From Atribacterota bacterium (GTDB taxonomy: Bacteria > Atribacterota > Phoenicimicrobiia > Phoenicimicrobiales > Stramentimicrobiaceae): 41,617 nt of DNA. Location: NCBI GenBank assembly GCA_028696495.1, contig JAQVGY010000005.1, positions 1 through 41,617 on the forward strand, read 5' to 3'. Both the position numbers and the translations under genes were made by a program. This document shows, in pieces, positions 1-9,356 of the stretch (positions within the stretch are counted from its first letter, which is position 1; every line of letters begins with the position of its first letter). Below the pieces are notes generated by a model. That model saw only the letters and a program-made list of their open reading frames with translations, made no database searches and had not been told where the DNA came from.

Positions 1-108
1 TTTTTTTATATCCCTTTTAACTTTACATAAGATATATTATCGGAAGTTATTTGTTTACCATTTATATATGTAATGAAAACCATCTTATATCTTAAAACCA
101 ATACCAAT

Positions 109-1071
109 TCAATAACCTTCTCTTCTCATTATATTCACTATATTTGCCACACAATTATTTAAATCTGAACATTCATCCAAATTTATCCAGTAATCTACCT
201 TTATCTGATTTTTAAACCAGCTTAGTTGTCTCTTGGCAAAATTACGCGTCTTCTTTTTAATCATCTCAATTGCTTCTTCTTTCGATATGTATCCCTGCAG
301 ATATGATAATATTTGTTTATAGCCCAGGCCTTGCATAGAATTAAATTCATTCAAATTACCATATTTATCTTTTAATATTTTTATTTCTTCTATTAACCCT
401 TGATTGATTATTTTATCAACACGTTCATCAATTTTTTGATAAAGGTTCTCTCTATTTCTATTAATACATATGATAAAATAATTATAATCTTTTCCATTTC
501 CATTTCTGCGCCTGTTATCGTCTATATGAAATTGTGATATTGGTTTGCCTGCAATGTAAAATACTTCCAAAGCTCTTACTATTCTCCTGGTATCATTGAT
601 ACTTATCTTTTTAGAGTATTCTAAATCATATTTCTTAAGCTTGTTATATAGGAAAGCATTACCCTTTTCCTCAATCAGTTCATATAATTCATCTCTAATT
701 TTCTTGTTTTGCCCTGGACCTTTAAATATTGGATTGATGAGTGATTTAATGTATAGCCCTGTTCCGCCTACGATAAGAGGTTTTTTATTTCTACTCAATA
801 TATCAGAAATACATTTTTCAGCCTGTTCGCTGTATTGTTTTACATCGAAGCCTTCCCCTGGTTCGATTAAATCAATACAATGATGTTTATATCTTTTTAA
901 TATATTATTTTTAGGTTTATCAGTGCCAATATCCATATATTTATATATTTGCATTGAATCGGCGGAAATTATTTCAATATTGGGAATTATCTGAACGATT
1001 TTAATAGATATCTCTGTTTTCCCAATGGCTGTTGGCCCTGTTAATATAGCAATTTTATTCTCGTTTGACAT
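109..1071 (-). CDS. miaA: tRNA dimethylallyltransferase MiaA
   Basis: Transfers the dimethylallyl group from DMAPP to N6 of A37 in tRNAs reading UNN codons, giving i6A37, the substrate of the neighbouring MiaB. The 320-residue product has the family P-loop GPTAIGKT at residues 12-19, the catalytic Asp (D38) in SADSMQIY, and GGTGLY at 102-107. The C-terminal RQLSWFK motif is also present. Length is normal (300-320 aa). Its ATG lies inside the 3' end of miaB, with a 17-nt overlap, so the two are probably translationally coupled. The two enzymes act consecutively on the same nucleotide. In many clostridia mutS and mutL separate miaB from miaA and hfq follows; here mutSL are absent and no hfq start is visible in the 108 nt downstream. 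Confidence 0.97.
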   Translation of the reverse strand: MSNENKIAILTGPTAIGKTEISIKIVQIIPNIEIISADSMQIYKYMDIGTDKPKNNILKRYKHHCIDLIEPGEGFDVKQYSEQAEKCISDILSRNKKPLIVGGTGLYIKSLINPIFKGPGQNKKIRDELYELIEEKGNAFLYNKLKKYDLEYSKKISINDTRRIVRALEVFYIAGKPISQFHIDDNRRRNGNGKDYNYFIICINRNRENLYQKIDERVDKIINQGLIEEIKILKDKYGNLNEFNSMQGLGYKQILSYLQGYISKEEAIEMIKKKTRNFAKRQLSWFKNQIKVDYWINLDECSDLNNCVANIVNIMRREGY

Positions 1072-2425
1072 AAATTAATTCTCCAAACAAGGTATAGGCA
1101 TCTGCCTTTTTCACTTTTACATAGACCAATTTGGCTATCAAACTATCATTATTAGAATAAGAGAAAACTGCAACTTTGTTGGTTCTTGTTTTACCCCAGT
1201 ATTGGTTTTCTATCCCTTTTTTAGACCTATTTTCTACCAGCACTTCAACTGTTTTACCAATCAGGCTCTGATTTATCCTGCTGCTTATTTCTTTTTGCAC
1301 TTCCATTAAAGCCCATAAACGTTTTTTCTTAGTTAAAAGAGGTATCTCTTCACCTAAGAAAGGTGACAAAGTATTTTCTCGATTAGAATAGATAAAAGTA
1401 TAGCAAGAATCGAATTGTATATTTTGGCAGGCTTTAATTGTCTCCTGAAAATCTTCTTCTGTCTCCCCGGGAAATCCAACCATTATGTCTGTGGTAATAC
1501 TGGCATCTGGCATGCATTTCCTAATATTGTTAATTATATTATAATATTGTTTCATATTATATTTTCTATTCATTTTATTTAAAATATTGTCTGACCCGGA
1601 TTGGAGAGGCAGATGGATATGTTCACAAATTTTGCTACCATCTTTAATTACTTTAATTAAATCAAGGTTAAAATCCTTAGGATGTGAAGTAGTAAATCTG
1701 ATTCTTTTAATTTCTTCTATCTTATTAATTTGGGAAAGCAAGTTTAAAAAATTATCCTTATTGCTTAATCCTTGCCCGTATGAATTTACGTTTTGACCCA
1801 ATAACATTATCTCTTTATATTTTTTACTGGCTAATTCTTCAATTTCATCTATTATCTCTTTTGCCGCCCTGCTCTCTTCAGGACCCCTGGTATAAGGAAC
1901 AATACAATATGAACAAAAATTATTGCATCCTTTCATAATCTGAATATATGCCGTTATTGGGCTATGGTGTTTTATCGGTTTGTTAGCTAATTTTAGCGGC
2001 TCTCTATTATCACAGAAGATAATAGTTTCTTTTCCTTCATTTTGCCGGTAAAGTTCCATAATTTCCCGGAAAGATGTAATTTGGGAAGGTCCAAATATGA
2101 TATCAATATAAGGTATTTTCTTTGCAATATTCTCTATCTCTTTTTGCGCAAGACAACCACAAATTCCAAAAACAACTTCCGGATTATCTTCCTTAATTTG
2201 ACTGACCCTGCCTGCCATGCTGTAAATTTTTTGCTCTACTTTTTTTCTAACACAACAAGTATTCAGGATAATCAGGTCAGCATTATTCAAATCCGGAGTC
2301 TTTTTATAATCCATCTCTTCGAGTTGACCTGCCAGATATTCAGAATCATTAACATTCATCTGGCAACCATATGTCTTAATGAAATAAGATAAAACTCTTT
2401 CCTTTTTTCCTTTTTTAAAAACCAT
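1055..2425 (-). CDS. miaB: tRNA-2-methylthio-N6-dimethylallyladenosine synthase MiaB
   Basis: Radical-SAM methylthiotransferase that converts i6A37 to ms2i6A37 in tRNA, directly after MiaA. The 456-residue protein shows the three N-terminal cluster cysteines (C21 in YGCQMN, C57, C91 in GICGC), which bind the auxiliary Fe-S cluster. The radical-SAM cysteines are C167, C171 and C174 in GCNNFCSYC. A C-terminal TRAM-like segment (about residues 385-450) would bind tRNA. Full length for the family. The start is an ATG with a GGAG about 11 nt upstream. A second methylthiotransferase, mtaB, occurs elsewhere in the window; this one is assigned MiaB from its closer resemblance (YGCQMNVNDSE, VPYTRGPEESR) and its adjacency to miaA. 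Confidence 0.96.
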   Translation of the reverse strand: MVFKKGKKERVLSYFIKTYGCQMNVNDSEYLAGQLEEMDYKKTPDLNNADLIILNTCCVRKKVEQKIYSMAGRVSQIKEDNPEVVFGICGCLAQKEIENIAKKIPYIDIIFGPSQITSFREIMELYRQNEGKETIIFCDNREPLKLANKPIKHHSPITAYIQIMKGCNNFCSYCIVPYTRGPEESRAAKEIIDEIEELASKKYKEIMLLGQNVNSYGQGLSNKDNFLNLLSQINKIEEIKRIRFTTSHPKDFNLDLIKVIKDGSKICEHIHLPLQSGSDNILNKMNRKYNMKQYYNIINNIRKCMPDASITTDIMVGFPGETEEDFQETIKACQNIQFDSCYTFIYSNRENTLSPFLGEEIPLLTKKKRLWALMEVQKEISSRINQSLIGKTVEVLVENRSKKGIENQYWGKTRTNKVAVFSYSNNDSLIAKLVYVKVKKADAYTLFGELIYVKRE

Positions 2426-2550
2426 TGTTTCTAAAACTCCATTAAATGCGATATCGGTTCAAATAGCAAGGAACCTGTTGTTAATTTACATTATCATTTT
2501 ATATTTATCATAGCTATTATATCAAAATATATTTAAATAATTTAGGCAAT

Positions 2551-2591
2551 AAAAAAAGAAGGAGATATTTTAAGTATACCCCCTTCTTCTT
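2551..2591 (-). terminator. Rho-independent terminator after rny
   Basis: On the minus strand, AAGAAGGGG (2580-2588) pairs with CTCCTTCTT (2556-2564) in a 9-bp stem with one G-T pair and a 15-nt loop. It is followed by a run of seven T (2557-2551). It lies about 40 nt past the rny stop codon and should separate rny from miaB-miaA. Confidence 0.82.
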
Positions 2592-2628
2592 AATTCCATT
2601 TAATAGTACTTGAAATCAAATTGAAAAC

Positions 2629-4170
2629 TTACTTTGCATATTCTACTGAACGTGTTTCACGGATAACATTAATCTTCACCTGACCAGGATAATCAATGTT
2701 TTTCTCAACTTTTTTAGATATATCCCTGGAAAGTTTTGTAGCCAGATAATCGTCAATTTCTAACGGATTAACTATTATCCTGATTTCACGACCAGCCTGA
2801 ATAGCATAAGATTTTTCAACTCCTTCAAATGAGTTAGCAATTTCTTCCAACTGTTGCAGTCTTTTAATATAAGTTTCCAGCATCTCCCTTCTTGCCCCAG
2901 GTCTGGAAGCAGAAATAGCATCTGCGGCTTGTATTAAAATTGCCTCGGCTGATTCAGGTTTTTCATCTTCATGATGTGCAGCTATAGCATTTATTACTTT
3001 GAGTGATTCTCCATTCTTCCTGGCAATATCTGCACCTATTAGCGCATGCGGCCCTTCGACTTCCATGTTAGCAGATTTTCCAATATCATGAAGAAGCCCG
3101 GCTCTTCTACTCAAACTTGAATTTAAGCCTAGCTCATCTGCCATCATCCCTGCAAAATATGCTACTTCTTTAGAATGTTGTAACACATTCTGTCCATAAC
3201 TTGTTCTGTATTTCAGTTTACCCAGGATGTTGATTAATTTTGGGTTCAAATTTCTTACATTTGTCTCAAATACAGCTTTTTCGCCCTCTTCTTTTATATT
3301 GTTTTCTACAATTTTTTTGGAAGATTCTATTACTTCTTCTATCCTGGCCGGTTGAATTCTACCATCTGTAATTAATTTTTCCAGTGCAATTCTTGCAATT
3401 TCACGTCTGACAGGATCAAAACCAGAAATAATAACTGCCTCTGGTGTATCATCAACAATAAGGTCAACCCCTGCTATCCTCTCAAAAGTCCTGATGTTTC
3501 TACCCTCCCTGCCAATTATGCGCCCCTTCATGTCTTCATTGGGAAGATGAACTACAGATATTGTCGACTCAACGGTATAATCAGAGGAATAACGTTGAAT
3601 TGCCATAGATAGAATGTTCTGTGCCTTCTTTTCACCCTCTTCTTTGGCTTTTTCTTCAATGTTTTTTATGATTTTCCCTGCTTCATGGTTTAACTCCTTT
3701 TCAAGAAGATTGAGCAACTCCTGTTTAGCCTCTTCGATATTTATCTTTGATATTCTCAGCAATTCGTCCCTTTGCTTCTGGTGGAGTTCATTGATTTCTT
3801 GTAATTTTTGTTCTACTTCTTTCTCTTGTGTATCAATCTGCTTCTGCTTACTCTCAATCACTTCTATTTTTTGCACTAAACTATTACTTTTTTTTATCAG
3901 CTGCTCATTTATACTTTCTAACTTATTCCTTTTTTGCTGGCATTCAATCTCGCTCTTCCTGATAATTTGATACGATTCTTCTTTTGCTTGCAATTGTGCC
4001 TCTTTTTTGATTGATTCAGCTTCTTTTTTGGAATTTTCAATTATCTTTTTACCACTTTCTTCACATGCAGACAATTTAGTCTTTGCTATATAATTGGCCA
4101 AGAAAAAGCCTAATGGTATTCCGATTAAAAAAATTAATATGGACAAAATATATATGTTAATGGCTTTCAC
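2629..4170 (-). CDS. rny: Ribonuclease Y
   Basis: Membrane-anchored endoribonuclease that starts mRNA decay in bacteria lacking RNase E. The 513-residue product has one N-terminal transmembrane helix (about residues 5-26), a long Glu/Lys/Gln-rich coiled coil (about 30-190), a KH domain with [10 protein letters not shown] at 216-225, and an HD domain with the HD pair at H361-D362 and further histidines at 399-400. This order and length are typical. It has its own promoter (4330-4358) and terminator, so it is a single-gene unit between recA-recX and miaB. The start is unusual: the first in-frame codon is GTG at 4170, and the only Shine-Dalgarno-like stretch (AGGGGGTGA) runs into it with no spacing. 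An in-frame TAG lies two codons upstream. ATT at codon 4 would sit 8 nt after AGGGGG. Confidence 0.96.
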   Translation of the reverse strand: MKAINIYILSILIFLIGIPLGFFLANYIAKTKLSACEESGKKIIENSKKEAESIKKEAQLQAKEESYQIIRKSEIECQQKRNKLESINEQLIKKSNSLVQKIEVIESKQKQIDTQEKEVEQKLQEINELHQKQRDELLRISKINIEEAKQELLNLLEKELNHEAGKIIKNIEEKAKEEGEKKAQNILSMAIQRYSSDYTVESTISVVHLPNEDMKGRIIGREGRNIRTFERIAGVDLIVDDTPEAVIISGFDPVRREIARIALEKLITDGRIQPARIEEVIESSKKIVENNIKEEGEKAVFETNVRNLNPKLINILGKLKYRTSYGQNVLQHSKEVAYFAGMMADELGLNSSLSRRAGLLHDIGKSANMEVEGPHALIGADIARKNGESLKVINAIAAHHEDEKPESAEAILIQAADAISASRPGARREMLETYIKRLQQLEEIANSFEGVEKSYAIQAGREIRIIVNPLEIDDYLATKLSRDISKKVEKNIDYPGQVKINVIRETRSVEYAK

Positions 4171-4329
4171 CCCCTATTCAATTTAAAAGGTACAAAAAAA
4201 TGTTTACATAAATATTTAGCACTACAAATTATATTCAAAAACGTTATAATTTCTTCTTAGCACAACTATTCATCTAAAAAAAATAATGGCACAAAACACA
4301 AAAATATTTTAAGTACAATTAACTGTAAC

Positions 4330-4358
4330 ATTTTAACCTTTAATAAAATAAATGTCAA
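4330..4358 (-). promoter_or_regulatory. Sigma70-type promoter of rny
   Basis: Reading the minus strand, a perfect -35 TTGACA (4358-4353) is followed after exactly 17 nt by TAAAAT (4335-4330), a 5/6 match to the -10 consensus. It sits just past the recX stop and gives a leader of about 155 nt before rny, consistent with rny being transcribed separately from recA-recX. Confidence 0.75.
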
Positions 4359-4383
4359 ATTGAACGAAAATGTGGTCTTTCAT

Positions 4384-5040
4384 CTATAATTCAGTATTTT
4401 CCGTTTCCAAAAATTCCTCATAAATTCTTTGAATTACTGTATTAGAAAAACCTTGCCTCTTCAATAAACTGATGATTTTCACAGGTTTTAATTCTATATT
4501 CTTCGAATGAAGAGAAAATTGTTTTTTCCTGATTAATTGCTTGGCTAATGCTAATTCGTCTTCATACTGTTCGAAAAATGAGTCAATGGCACTGTCAATT
4601 ATCTTTTTATCAATCCCCTTTTTAAATAATTCATTTCTCAGTTTTATCCTCCCGGCAGGTTTTTTGCCAACCTGGTATCTAATCCACTGGATAGCAAAAT
4701 CTCGGTCATTAATAAGGTTTTCTTCTTTCAGCCAATTGATGGTATTTTTTATTATATTTAATTGGTATTTTTTATTATATAATTTTTTTTCGATTTCCCA
4801 TTCGGAGCGGGGCCTATAAGAAAGAAATCTGATAGCTTCAATTTTAGCACTTGAAAGCATAGAATTTTGCTCAATAATTTCCAACATCTGCTCGGAGACT
4901 GTTTCTCCGATATGAAGATTTAAATCTTGGACAACACTATAGTCAATTTCAGCGAATAATTCACTATTTATATATAATTTTACTATATTGAGATTGTTTT
5001 TTTTAATCTTAATATCAGTTATTTGGTAATTTTTTGTCAT
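4384..5040 (-). CDS. recX: Regulatory protein RecX
   Basis: RecX binds RecA filaments and inhibits their extension and recombinase activity. The 218-residue product is helical and repetitive, with the family motif [12 protein letters not shown] (about residues 76-87) followed by further three-helix repeats such as [30 protein letters not shown]. An N-terminal beta-rich extension of about 65 residues is normal in Firmicutes-type RecX. Its ATG is inside the recA 3' end, overlapping by 26 nt. Such overlap usually keeps RecX production low and tied to RecA. Sequence conservation in this family is weak; the assignment rests on the motif and the adjacency to recA. Confidence 0.93.
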   Translation of the reverse strand: MTKNYQITDIKIKKNNLNIVKLYINSELFAEIDYSVVQDLNLHIGETVSEQMLEIIEQNSMLSSAKIEAIRFLSYRPRSEWEIEKKLYNKKYQLNIIKNTINWLKEENLINDRDFAIQWIRYQVGKKPAGRIKLRNELFKKGIDKKIIDSAIDSFFEQYEDELALAKQLIRKKQFSLHSKNIELKPVKIISLLKRQGFSNTVIQRIYEEFLETENTEL

Positions 5041-6070
5041 CTGGAGAATTATTTTCTAAATTAGGAATGTTGGCAGATTTTAATATTTTCTGTTCTATTT
5101 CTTTTGCCAATTCTGGGTTTTCCGATAAAAATGTCTTTGTATTTTCCTTCCCCTGCCCCAGTTGCTTATCATTATAAGAAAACCAGGTACCTGATTTTTG
5201 TATTATCCCATACTGGTTTCCCAAATTTAATATATCTCCCTCTTTGGAAATGCCTTTACCAAAAATTATATCAAATTCAGCTTCCCTAAATGGTGGTGCC
5301 ATCTTATTTTTTACAACTTTAACCTTTACTTCTATTCCTATATTGGCTTCATTCTTTTTAATTGAAGCCCTCTTTCTGATATCCAATCTAATTGATGAAT
5401 AGAACTTCAACGCTCTTCCACCAGGTGTTGTCTCTGGATTTCCAAAGATAATACCTATCTTCTCTCTTATTTGATTAACAAATACTGTGGTAGTTCTAGA
5501 TTTATTAATGATTGCCGTTAGTTTTCTTAACGCCTGGGACATCAAACGGGCTTGTAAACCCATTGAAGCATCACCCATATCCCCTTCTATCTCAGCTTTG
5601 GGTACCAATGCGGCAACAGAATCGATAACGATAATATCCACAGCATTACTTCTCACTAAAGATTCAGTAATCTCCAGTGCCTGCTCTCCGGTATCCGGTT
5701 GAGCAATAATAAGTTCATCAATATTAATGCCAATATTTTTGGCATAAATTGGATCAAGTGCATGTTCTGCATCGATAAATGCTGCTATCCCCTTATTTTT
5801 CTGAGCTTCTGCTATCATATGTAAAGCCAGGGTAGTCTTTCCAGATGATTCCGGGCCATAGATTTCCACTATTCTTCCCCTTGGTACACCACCAATACCT
5901 AATGCTATATCGAGGGCCAGAGACCCGGTAGAAATAATATTACTGCCCGTAACTTTCGGGCGATCACCAAATTTCATGATAGAGCCTTTTCCAAAACGAT
6001 GCTCTATATTATCCATAGCCATTTTCAAAGCCTTCTCTCTTTCGGAAATATTGCTTTTGTCTTCTTTCAT
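5015..6070 (-). CDS. recA: Recombinase RecA
   Basis: ATP-dependent strand-exchange protein for homologous recombination and SOS co-protease activity. The 351-residue protein has Walker [10 protein letters not shown] (72-80), Walker B IVID (147-150), the L2 loop region with [18 protein letters not shown], and the standard acidic C-terminal tail. No intein or other insertion is present. The ATG is preceded by AGAGGAG at about 11 nt. It lies 136 nt from the thpR stop, so a promoter between them is likely, but I cannot identify a convincing -35/-10 pair or a LexA box there. recX overlaps its end. Placement after thpR and before rny fits the common clostridial cinA-thpR-recA-rny order, with cinA absent here. 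Confidence 0.98.
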   Translation of the reverse strand: MKEDKSNISEREKALKMAMDNIEHRFGKGSIMKFGDRPKVTGSNIISTGSLALDIALGIGGVPRGRIVEIYGPESSGKTTLALHMIAEAQKNKGIAAFIDAEHALDPIYAKNIGINIDELIIAQPDTGEQALEITESLVRSNAVDIIVIDSVAALVPKAEIEGDMGDASMGLQARLMSQALRKLTAIINKSRTTTVFVNQIREKIGIIFGNPETTPGGRALKFYSSIRLDIRKRASIKKNEANIGIEVKVKVVKNKMAPPFREAEFDIIFGKGISKEGDILNLGNQYGIIQKSGTWFSYNDKQLGQGKENTKTFLSENPELAKEIEQKILKSANIPNLENNSPDDKKLPNN

Positions 6071-6206
6071 AACTATTCTTACTCCTCTTTAACGAATTGT
6101 CTACGGCATTGTATAATATTGCCTTCATTCTTATTATAACTTATCTTTTAAAACCAGAATTTATCATTTTAGAATTGTATGGAAACCTGTCCTTTGAAAT
6201 CAAAGT

Positions 6207-6793
6207 TTAAGTTTGAGCCGTGAGTGGAAAACTTTTAATAATAGTATATATTGGTCCCTCTTTGAGCAACTGGCTCTCCATCAGTTCTATTGTCTTGACC
6301 GGCTCAGTTAAAGGATTAATCTTGATATTTTTTATACATTCACTCAATTGGTGTTGATGTTCTATGTATTTTATCCTTGCCAGGGTAATATGTGGCTTAA
6401 ATTGATTTTCTTTCTCATAGAATGGTTCTGATTTTAATTCCTTTTCAATAGATTGGTATATATTTGTGATTATATCATTCCCTTTTTCAATACCTATCCA
6501 GATAACTCTCGGTCTGCTAATATTGGGAAAAACACCTATATTTTTGGAAAGCTCTGCTCTAAAATGTTGATATTCTGTAGAAACATTTTGTAATATAGCT
6601 GAAGTTTTTTCAATTTCTTTACAGTTTAAATCACCTAAGAATTTTAAGGAAATATGTAGATTCTCCTTTTCCACAAATTTAACCTTCATTTTACAATAAT
6701 CTCTTGTCTGACCAATTTCTTTTTGTATTTTAGATATATATTCTTTAATTTCATTATTAAGGTTAATTGCGATAAAGGTTCTTTTTGTATCAT
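6207..6793 (-). CDS. thpR: RNA 2',3'-cyclic phosphodiesterase ThpR, probable frameshift or non-AUG start at the 5' end
   Basis: Member of the LigT/2H phosphoesterase family, which hydrolyses RNA 2',3'-cyclic phosphates to 2'-phosphates. The first in-frame ATG (6689) gives only 160 residues. That form has both catalytic motifs, HISL (H12) and HITL (H100), but lacks the usual first strand and helix. The same frame stays open upstream and encodes exactly the missing part (KRTFIAINL... leading to ...KMKVKFVEKENLH), yet it contains no ATG, GTG or TTG there. An ATG at 6793 is one base out of frame: inserting one A into the A5 run at 6782-6786 would join it and give about 195 residues, the family norm. 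Alternatives are initiation at ATC (6803, 7 nt after a GGAG) or ATT (6797). Family assignment is firm; the true 5' end is not. Confidence 0.85.
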
Positions 6794-6804
6794 TAATACT
6801 GATA

Positions 6805-7395
6805 TTATTTCTCCATTTTTTGTTTAATATAATTTTTGTTATGATAGCCTCTAATCTCTTTTTTGTATTGTTCTCTAACTCTATTAAGAAAAGAGATGTA
6901 TAATTCGGTTTGATAGTTTTGGTAAGTCCACTCCAGAGGATGGTAAGTAGAATTCATAAATCTGAGAGTAATTTCAGCATATATCCCTTGTTTGAGATAA
7001 ATGCGAGCAGGTCCATCTTTGGTACTTGCCAGGATAAACTTATTGAGTGTTACATAGCCCGGGTCAAGATTTACTTTCCTCTTATTTTCTATTACCTCAT
7101 CAAGACAATCACTTCTGGTACCAAATATTAATTCCCATTTATTACTGTTAATTTTTATACTACTCAACCGGCCGGGAAGGATTAATTTCTCAAAGGAAAC
7201 CAATTTTTGTTTCAGCCCATCTCCCATTTCATCTCGATAATAGCTGGTGTAGTCAAATGGCTGAAAATCACTTTCCATATCTATTTTGCCAAAATAATCA
7301 ATCAATAAATTCTTTGCTTCATAAAAAAGGTCATTATCGGCACTAATAATACTAAATATCAATTTAACCGGATTAGGCAGAAGTATCTTTCCCAT
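6805..7395 (-). CDS. DUF4416 family protein of unknown function
   Basis: I recognise the DUF4416 family from the segment LDPGYVTLNKFILASTKDG followed by RIYLKQGIYAEITLRF and PLEWTYQNY. The family is typically about 180-200 residues; this one is 196 from the ATG at 7395, or 199 from an in-frame TTG at 7404. Neither start has a clear Shine-Dalgarno. No transmembrane segment or signal peptide is visible, so it is probably cytoplasmic. Its biochemical role is not known to me. It sits tightly between the rodZ-like gene (stop 17 nt upstream of the ATG) and thpR, so the three are probably co-transcribed. The acidic, aromatic N-terminal half (DFQPFDYTSYYRDEMGDGL) is also characteristic of the family. 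Confidence 0.88.
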   Translation of the reverse strand: MGKILLPNPVKLIFSIISADNDLFYEAKNLLIDYFGKIDMESDFQPFDYTSYYRDEMGDGLKQKLVSFEKLILPGRLSSIKINSNKWELIFGTRSDCLDEVIENKRKVNLDPGYVTLNKFILASTKDGPARIYLKQGIYAEITLRFMNSTYHPLEWTYQNYQTELYISFLNRVREQYKKEIRGYHNKNYIKQKMEK

Positions 7396-7412
7396 TTTTT
7401 TCAAATCAATAA

Positions 7413-8234
7413 TTAATTATTTTCTGGCATTATTTGATAACCTATAAGACGATGATTATCTAAAGGCTGGGGTTCTAAGGCATTATCATTATATGAAACA
7501 TTAACACGATTTGGGCTGGTGGTTATTAGTGAAACCAGGCTATCTGATTTCACTGCAATTCTTTCTTCCGATGTAATAATTCCTTCAAATAAAACCTGGT
7601 CATCCTGTATTATTTTTATCCAGCTTGGCTCTTCAGCAATAAGCTCTATCGGCTTATAATCAGGTAATGGAGCTAAAATAACAACATCTTGAACTTCAGG
7701 GATTTCCTCTGATTCAATATTTTCTCTGGCTATCTCCAGCATCTCCTGTTCAATTGCTTTTTCCTGGAGAATATCCTCTTTTTCAACTAAAGAATTAGAA
7801 GGTTGCCTGAGTGTATGTATGAATTGGTTTAAGACAAAAAGGAAGCCACCTATTAAGAGTATAACCAGGGCTGCTTTGAATAAAGGAATAACATTGATTG
7901 ACTTTTTTTCTTTTTTTGCAGGCATTCTCTTTCTTTTTTGAGAAAAATATCTACCTGTCTTTCTTGTCTTTAATTGCGGTTCAGGTTCAGCTGGCTTGGA
8001 AACCTGTTCTGGTTTATCTAAAAGCTGGTCAATAAAGTCCTGGTCTATCTGAAGATAATTAGCATAGTTCCTTAAATAACCAACAAAGTATGTTTTTCCG
8101 GGAAGAACGCTCTCATCACCTTCTTCTATAGCAGTTAAATATTTTTTCCTAATTTTAAGAGATTGTTCTGCATCATCCAAAGAGATACCCAATTCAATTC
8201 TTTTATTCCTCAAGTATTCTCCTATTTCTTTCAT
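7413..8234 (-). CDS. rodZ: RodZ-like membrane-anchored helix-turn-helix protein (YmfM type)
   Basis: RodZ-family proteins link the MreB cytoskeleton to the membrane and support rod shape. The 273-residue product has an N-terminal Cro/XRE-like helix-turn-helix (about residues 1-70: IGEYLRNKRIELGISLDDAEQ... GYLRNYANYLQID), a basic linker (about 90-111), one transmembrane helix (about 114-136), an acidic spacer, and a C-terminal DUF4115-type beta domain (about 200-270: PSWIKIIQDDQVLFEG). This gives an inside-to-outside topology as in RodZ. The ATG has AGGGGAG about 11 nt upstream. In clostridia a ymfM homologue commonly lies between ftsK and recA together with pgsA and cinA; here those two are missing and DUF4416 and thpR follow. 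Confidence 0.9.
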   Translation of the reverse strand: MKEIGEYLRNKRIELGISLDDAEQSLKIRKKYLTAIEEGDESVLPGKTYFVGYLRNYANYLQIDQDFIDQLLDKPEQVSKPAEPEPQLKTRKTGRYFSQKRKRMPAKKEKKSINVIPLFKAALVILLIGGFLFVLNQFIHTLRQPSNSLVEKEDILQEKAIEQEMLEIARENIESEEIPEVQDVVILAPLPDYKPIELIAEEPSWIKIIQDDQVLFEGIITSEERIAVKSDSLVSLITTSPNRVNVSYNDNALEPQPLDNHRLIGYQIMPENN

Positions 8235-8411
8235 CTTTAATAGCTCCCCTACTGTTATTTATTGCCAGAGGCTTTGAGGTTTACGGTATTATCATATTTT
8301 TATCATTAAAATATCTTTATAATTATTATAAATTAGAAAGATTTAAACTATTATAAATAATAGCATAAAATATTTCCTATTTATACCATAATATTTTAAA
8401 TAAATAGATGG

Positions 8412-9356
8412 TTAAGATATTTCTTTCTCATAAGGAGTTCCGCTGGCAGCAGGCGCAGTAGCCCTGCCTATAGCACCAACCAGAACAAGTATCGCCAGCA
8501 GATAGGGTATCATATTAATAAACTGTACCGGTATAGTATAAACACCCTGTACTCTGATAGCTAAAGCCTCCCCGATGCCAAATAAAAGGGCTGCTGCAGC
8601 AGTTCCAAATGGTGTCCATTTACCAAATATCATTGCAGCTAAGGCAATAAAACCCCTGCCCCCGCTCATCTCTTTAACAAAAAAATGAGCCTGTTCAATA
8701 GACAGAACCGAACCGGCTAAGCCTGCTAAACCGCCAGATATCAACACAGCTATATACCTCATCTGCACCACGTTAATCCCTAAAGTATCTGCGGCTTGAG
8801 GGTATTCCCCGACTGAACGCAATCTTAGGCCAAAAGGTGTCCTGAATATTAAAATTTGGGAAATAATGATAATCACCAGGGTGATATATACAAGAGGAGA
8901 ATGGTGGGCAAAAATTACTATCAAACCTCTTACAAGTGATGAGGCTTCTCCTGGATTAGGAACTTTAAACCCCCATGTGGGAAGATTTTTTAAAGCCATT
9001 ATTTGGGTTTCATGAAACCAGAGCCAGCTTAGAAAAACCGTAATACCACTGGCAAAAAGATTAATTGCAACTCCGCTTACAATCTGATTAGCTTTGAAAG
9101 ATACTGAAACAATAGCATGTATTAAACCTAATAATATACCGATAATAACAGCAAATAAGATACCAAACCATACATTTTTTGTAAAATTAGTTCCAGCAAC
9201 TGCAATAAATGCACTGGTTAACATCATTCCTTCCAAACCTATATTTACCACACCGGACTTTTCAGAATAAACACCGCCCAATCCTGCTAAAGCCAGAGGA
9301 ATGGCAATTCTTATGGCAGAGGCAAAAAAGTCTGGACTAATAATACTACTGAACAT
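8412..9356 (-). CDS. BMP-type ABC importer, permease subunit 2 (NupC/BPD_transp_2-like)
   Basis: Inner-membrane subunit of a basic-membrane-protein family importer, most of whose characterised members take up purine nucleosides. The 314-residue protein is almost entirely hydrophobic with about 8-10 transmembrane segments. It carries the family sequence LAGLGGVYSEKSGVVNIGLEGMML near the N-terminus and the cytoplasmic loop FGLRLRSVGEYPQAADTLGINV that contacts the ATPase. Its ATG overlaps the stop of the upstream permease gene in the arrangement TAATG, so translation is coupled and a 1:1 heterodimer is expected. It is the last gene of the transporter operon; no T-tract terminator is visible in the 177 nt downstream. 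Confidence 0.94.
   Translation of the reverse strand: MFSSIISPDFFASAIRIAIPLALAGLGGVYSEKSGVVNIGLEGMMLTSAFIAVAGTNFTKNVWFGILFAVIIGILLGLIHAIVSVSFKANQIVSGVAINLFASGITVFLSWLWFHETQIMALKNLPTWGFKVPNPGEASSLVRGLIVIFAHHSPLVYITLVIIIISQILIFRTPFGLRLRSVGEYPQAADTLGINVVQMRYIAVLISGGLAGLAGSVLSIEQAHFFVKEMSGGRGFIALAAMIFGKWTPFGTAAAALLFGIGEALAIRVQGVYTIPVQFINMIPYLLAILVLVGAIGRATAPAASGTPYEKEIS

Noticed and set aside
6-83. 25-codon minus-strand reading frame (MVFITYINGKQITSDN...) after miaA.
   Set aside because: No convincing ribosome-binding site, no recognisable family, and length is within chance expectation.
2457-2476. GGTTCAAAT on the plus strand resembles a tRNA T-loop, within a 5-bp GGTTC/GAACC repeat.
   Set aside because: No acceptor, D or anticodon arms can be formed around it and the T-stem does not pair.
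6071-6206. A LexA/SOS box was sought upstream of recA.
   Set aside because: No match to the Bacillus-type CGAAC-N4-GTTCG or the E. coli-type box; only a partial GGCA...TGCC symmetry around 6106-6124.
8235-8411. Possible terminator or promoter between the importer operon and rodZ.
   Set aside because: Only AT-rich weak palindromes (CTATTA/TAATAG); no T-tract hairpin and no -35/-10 pair at correct spacing.
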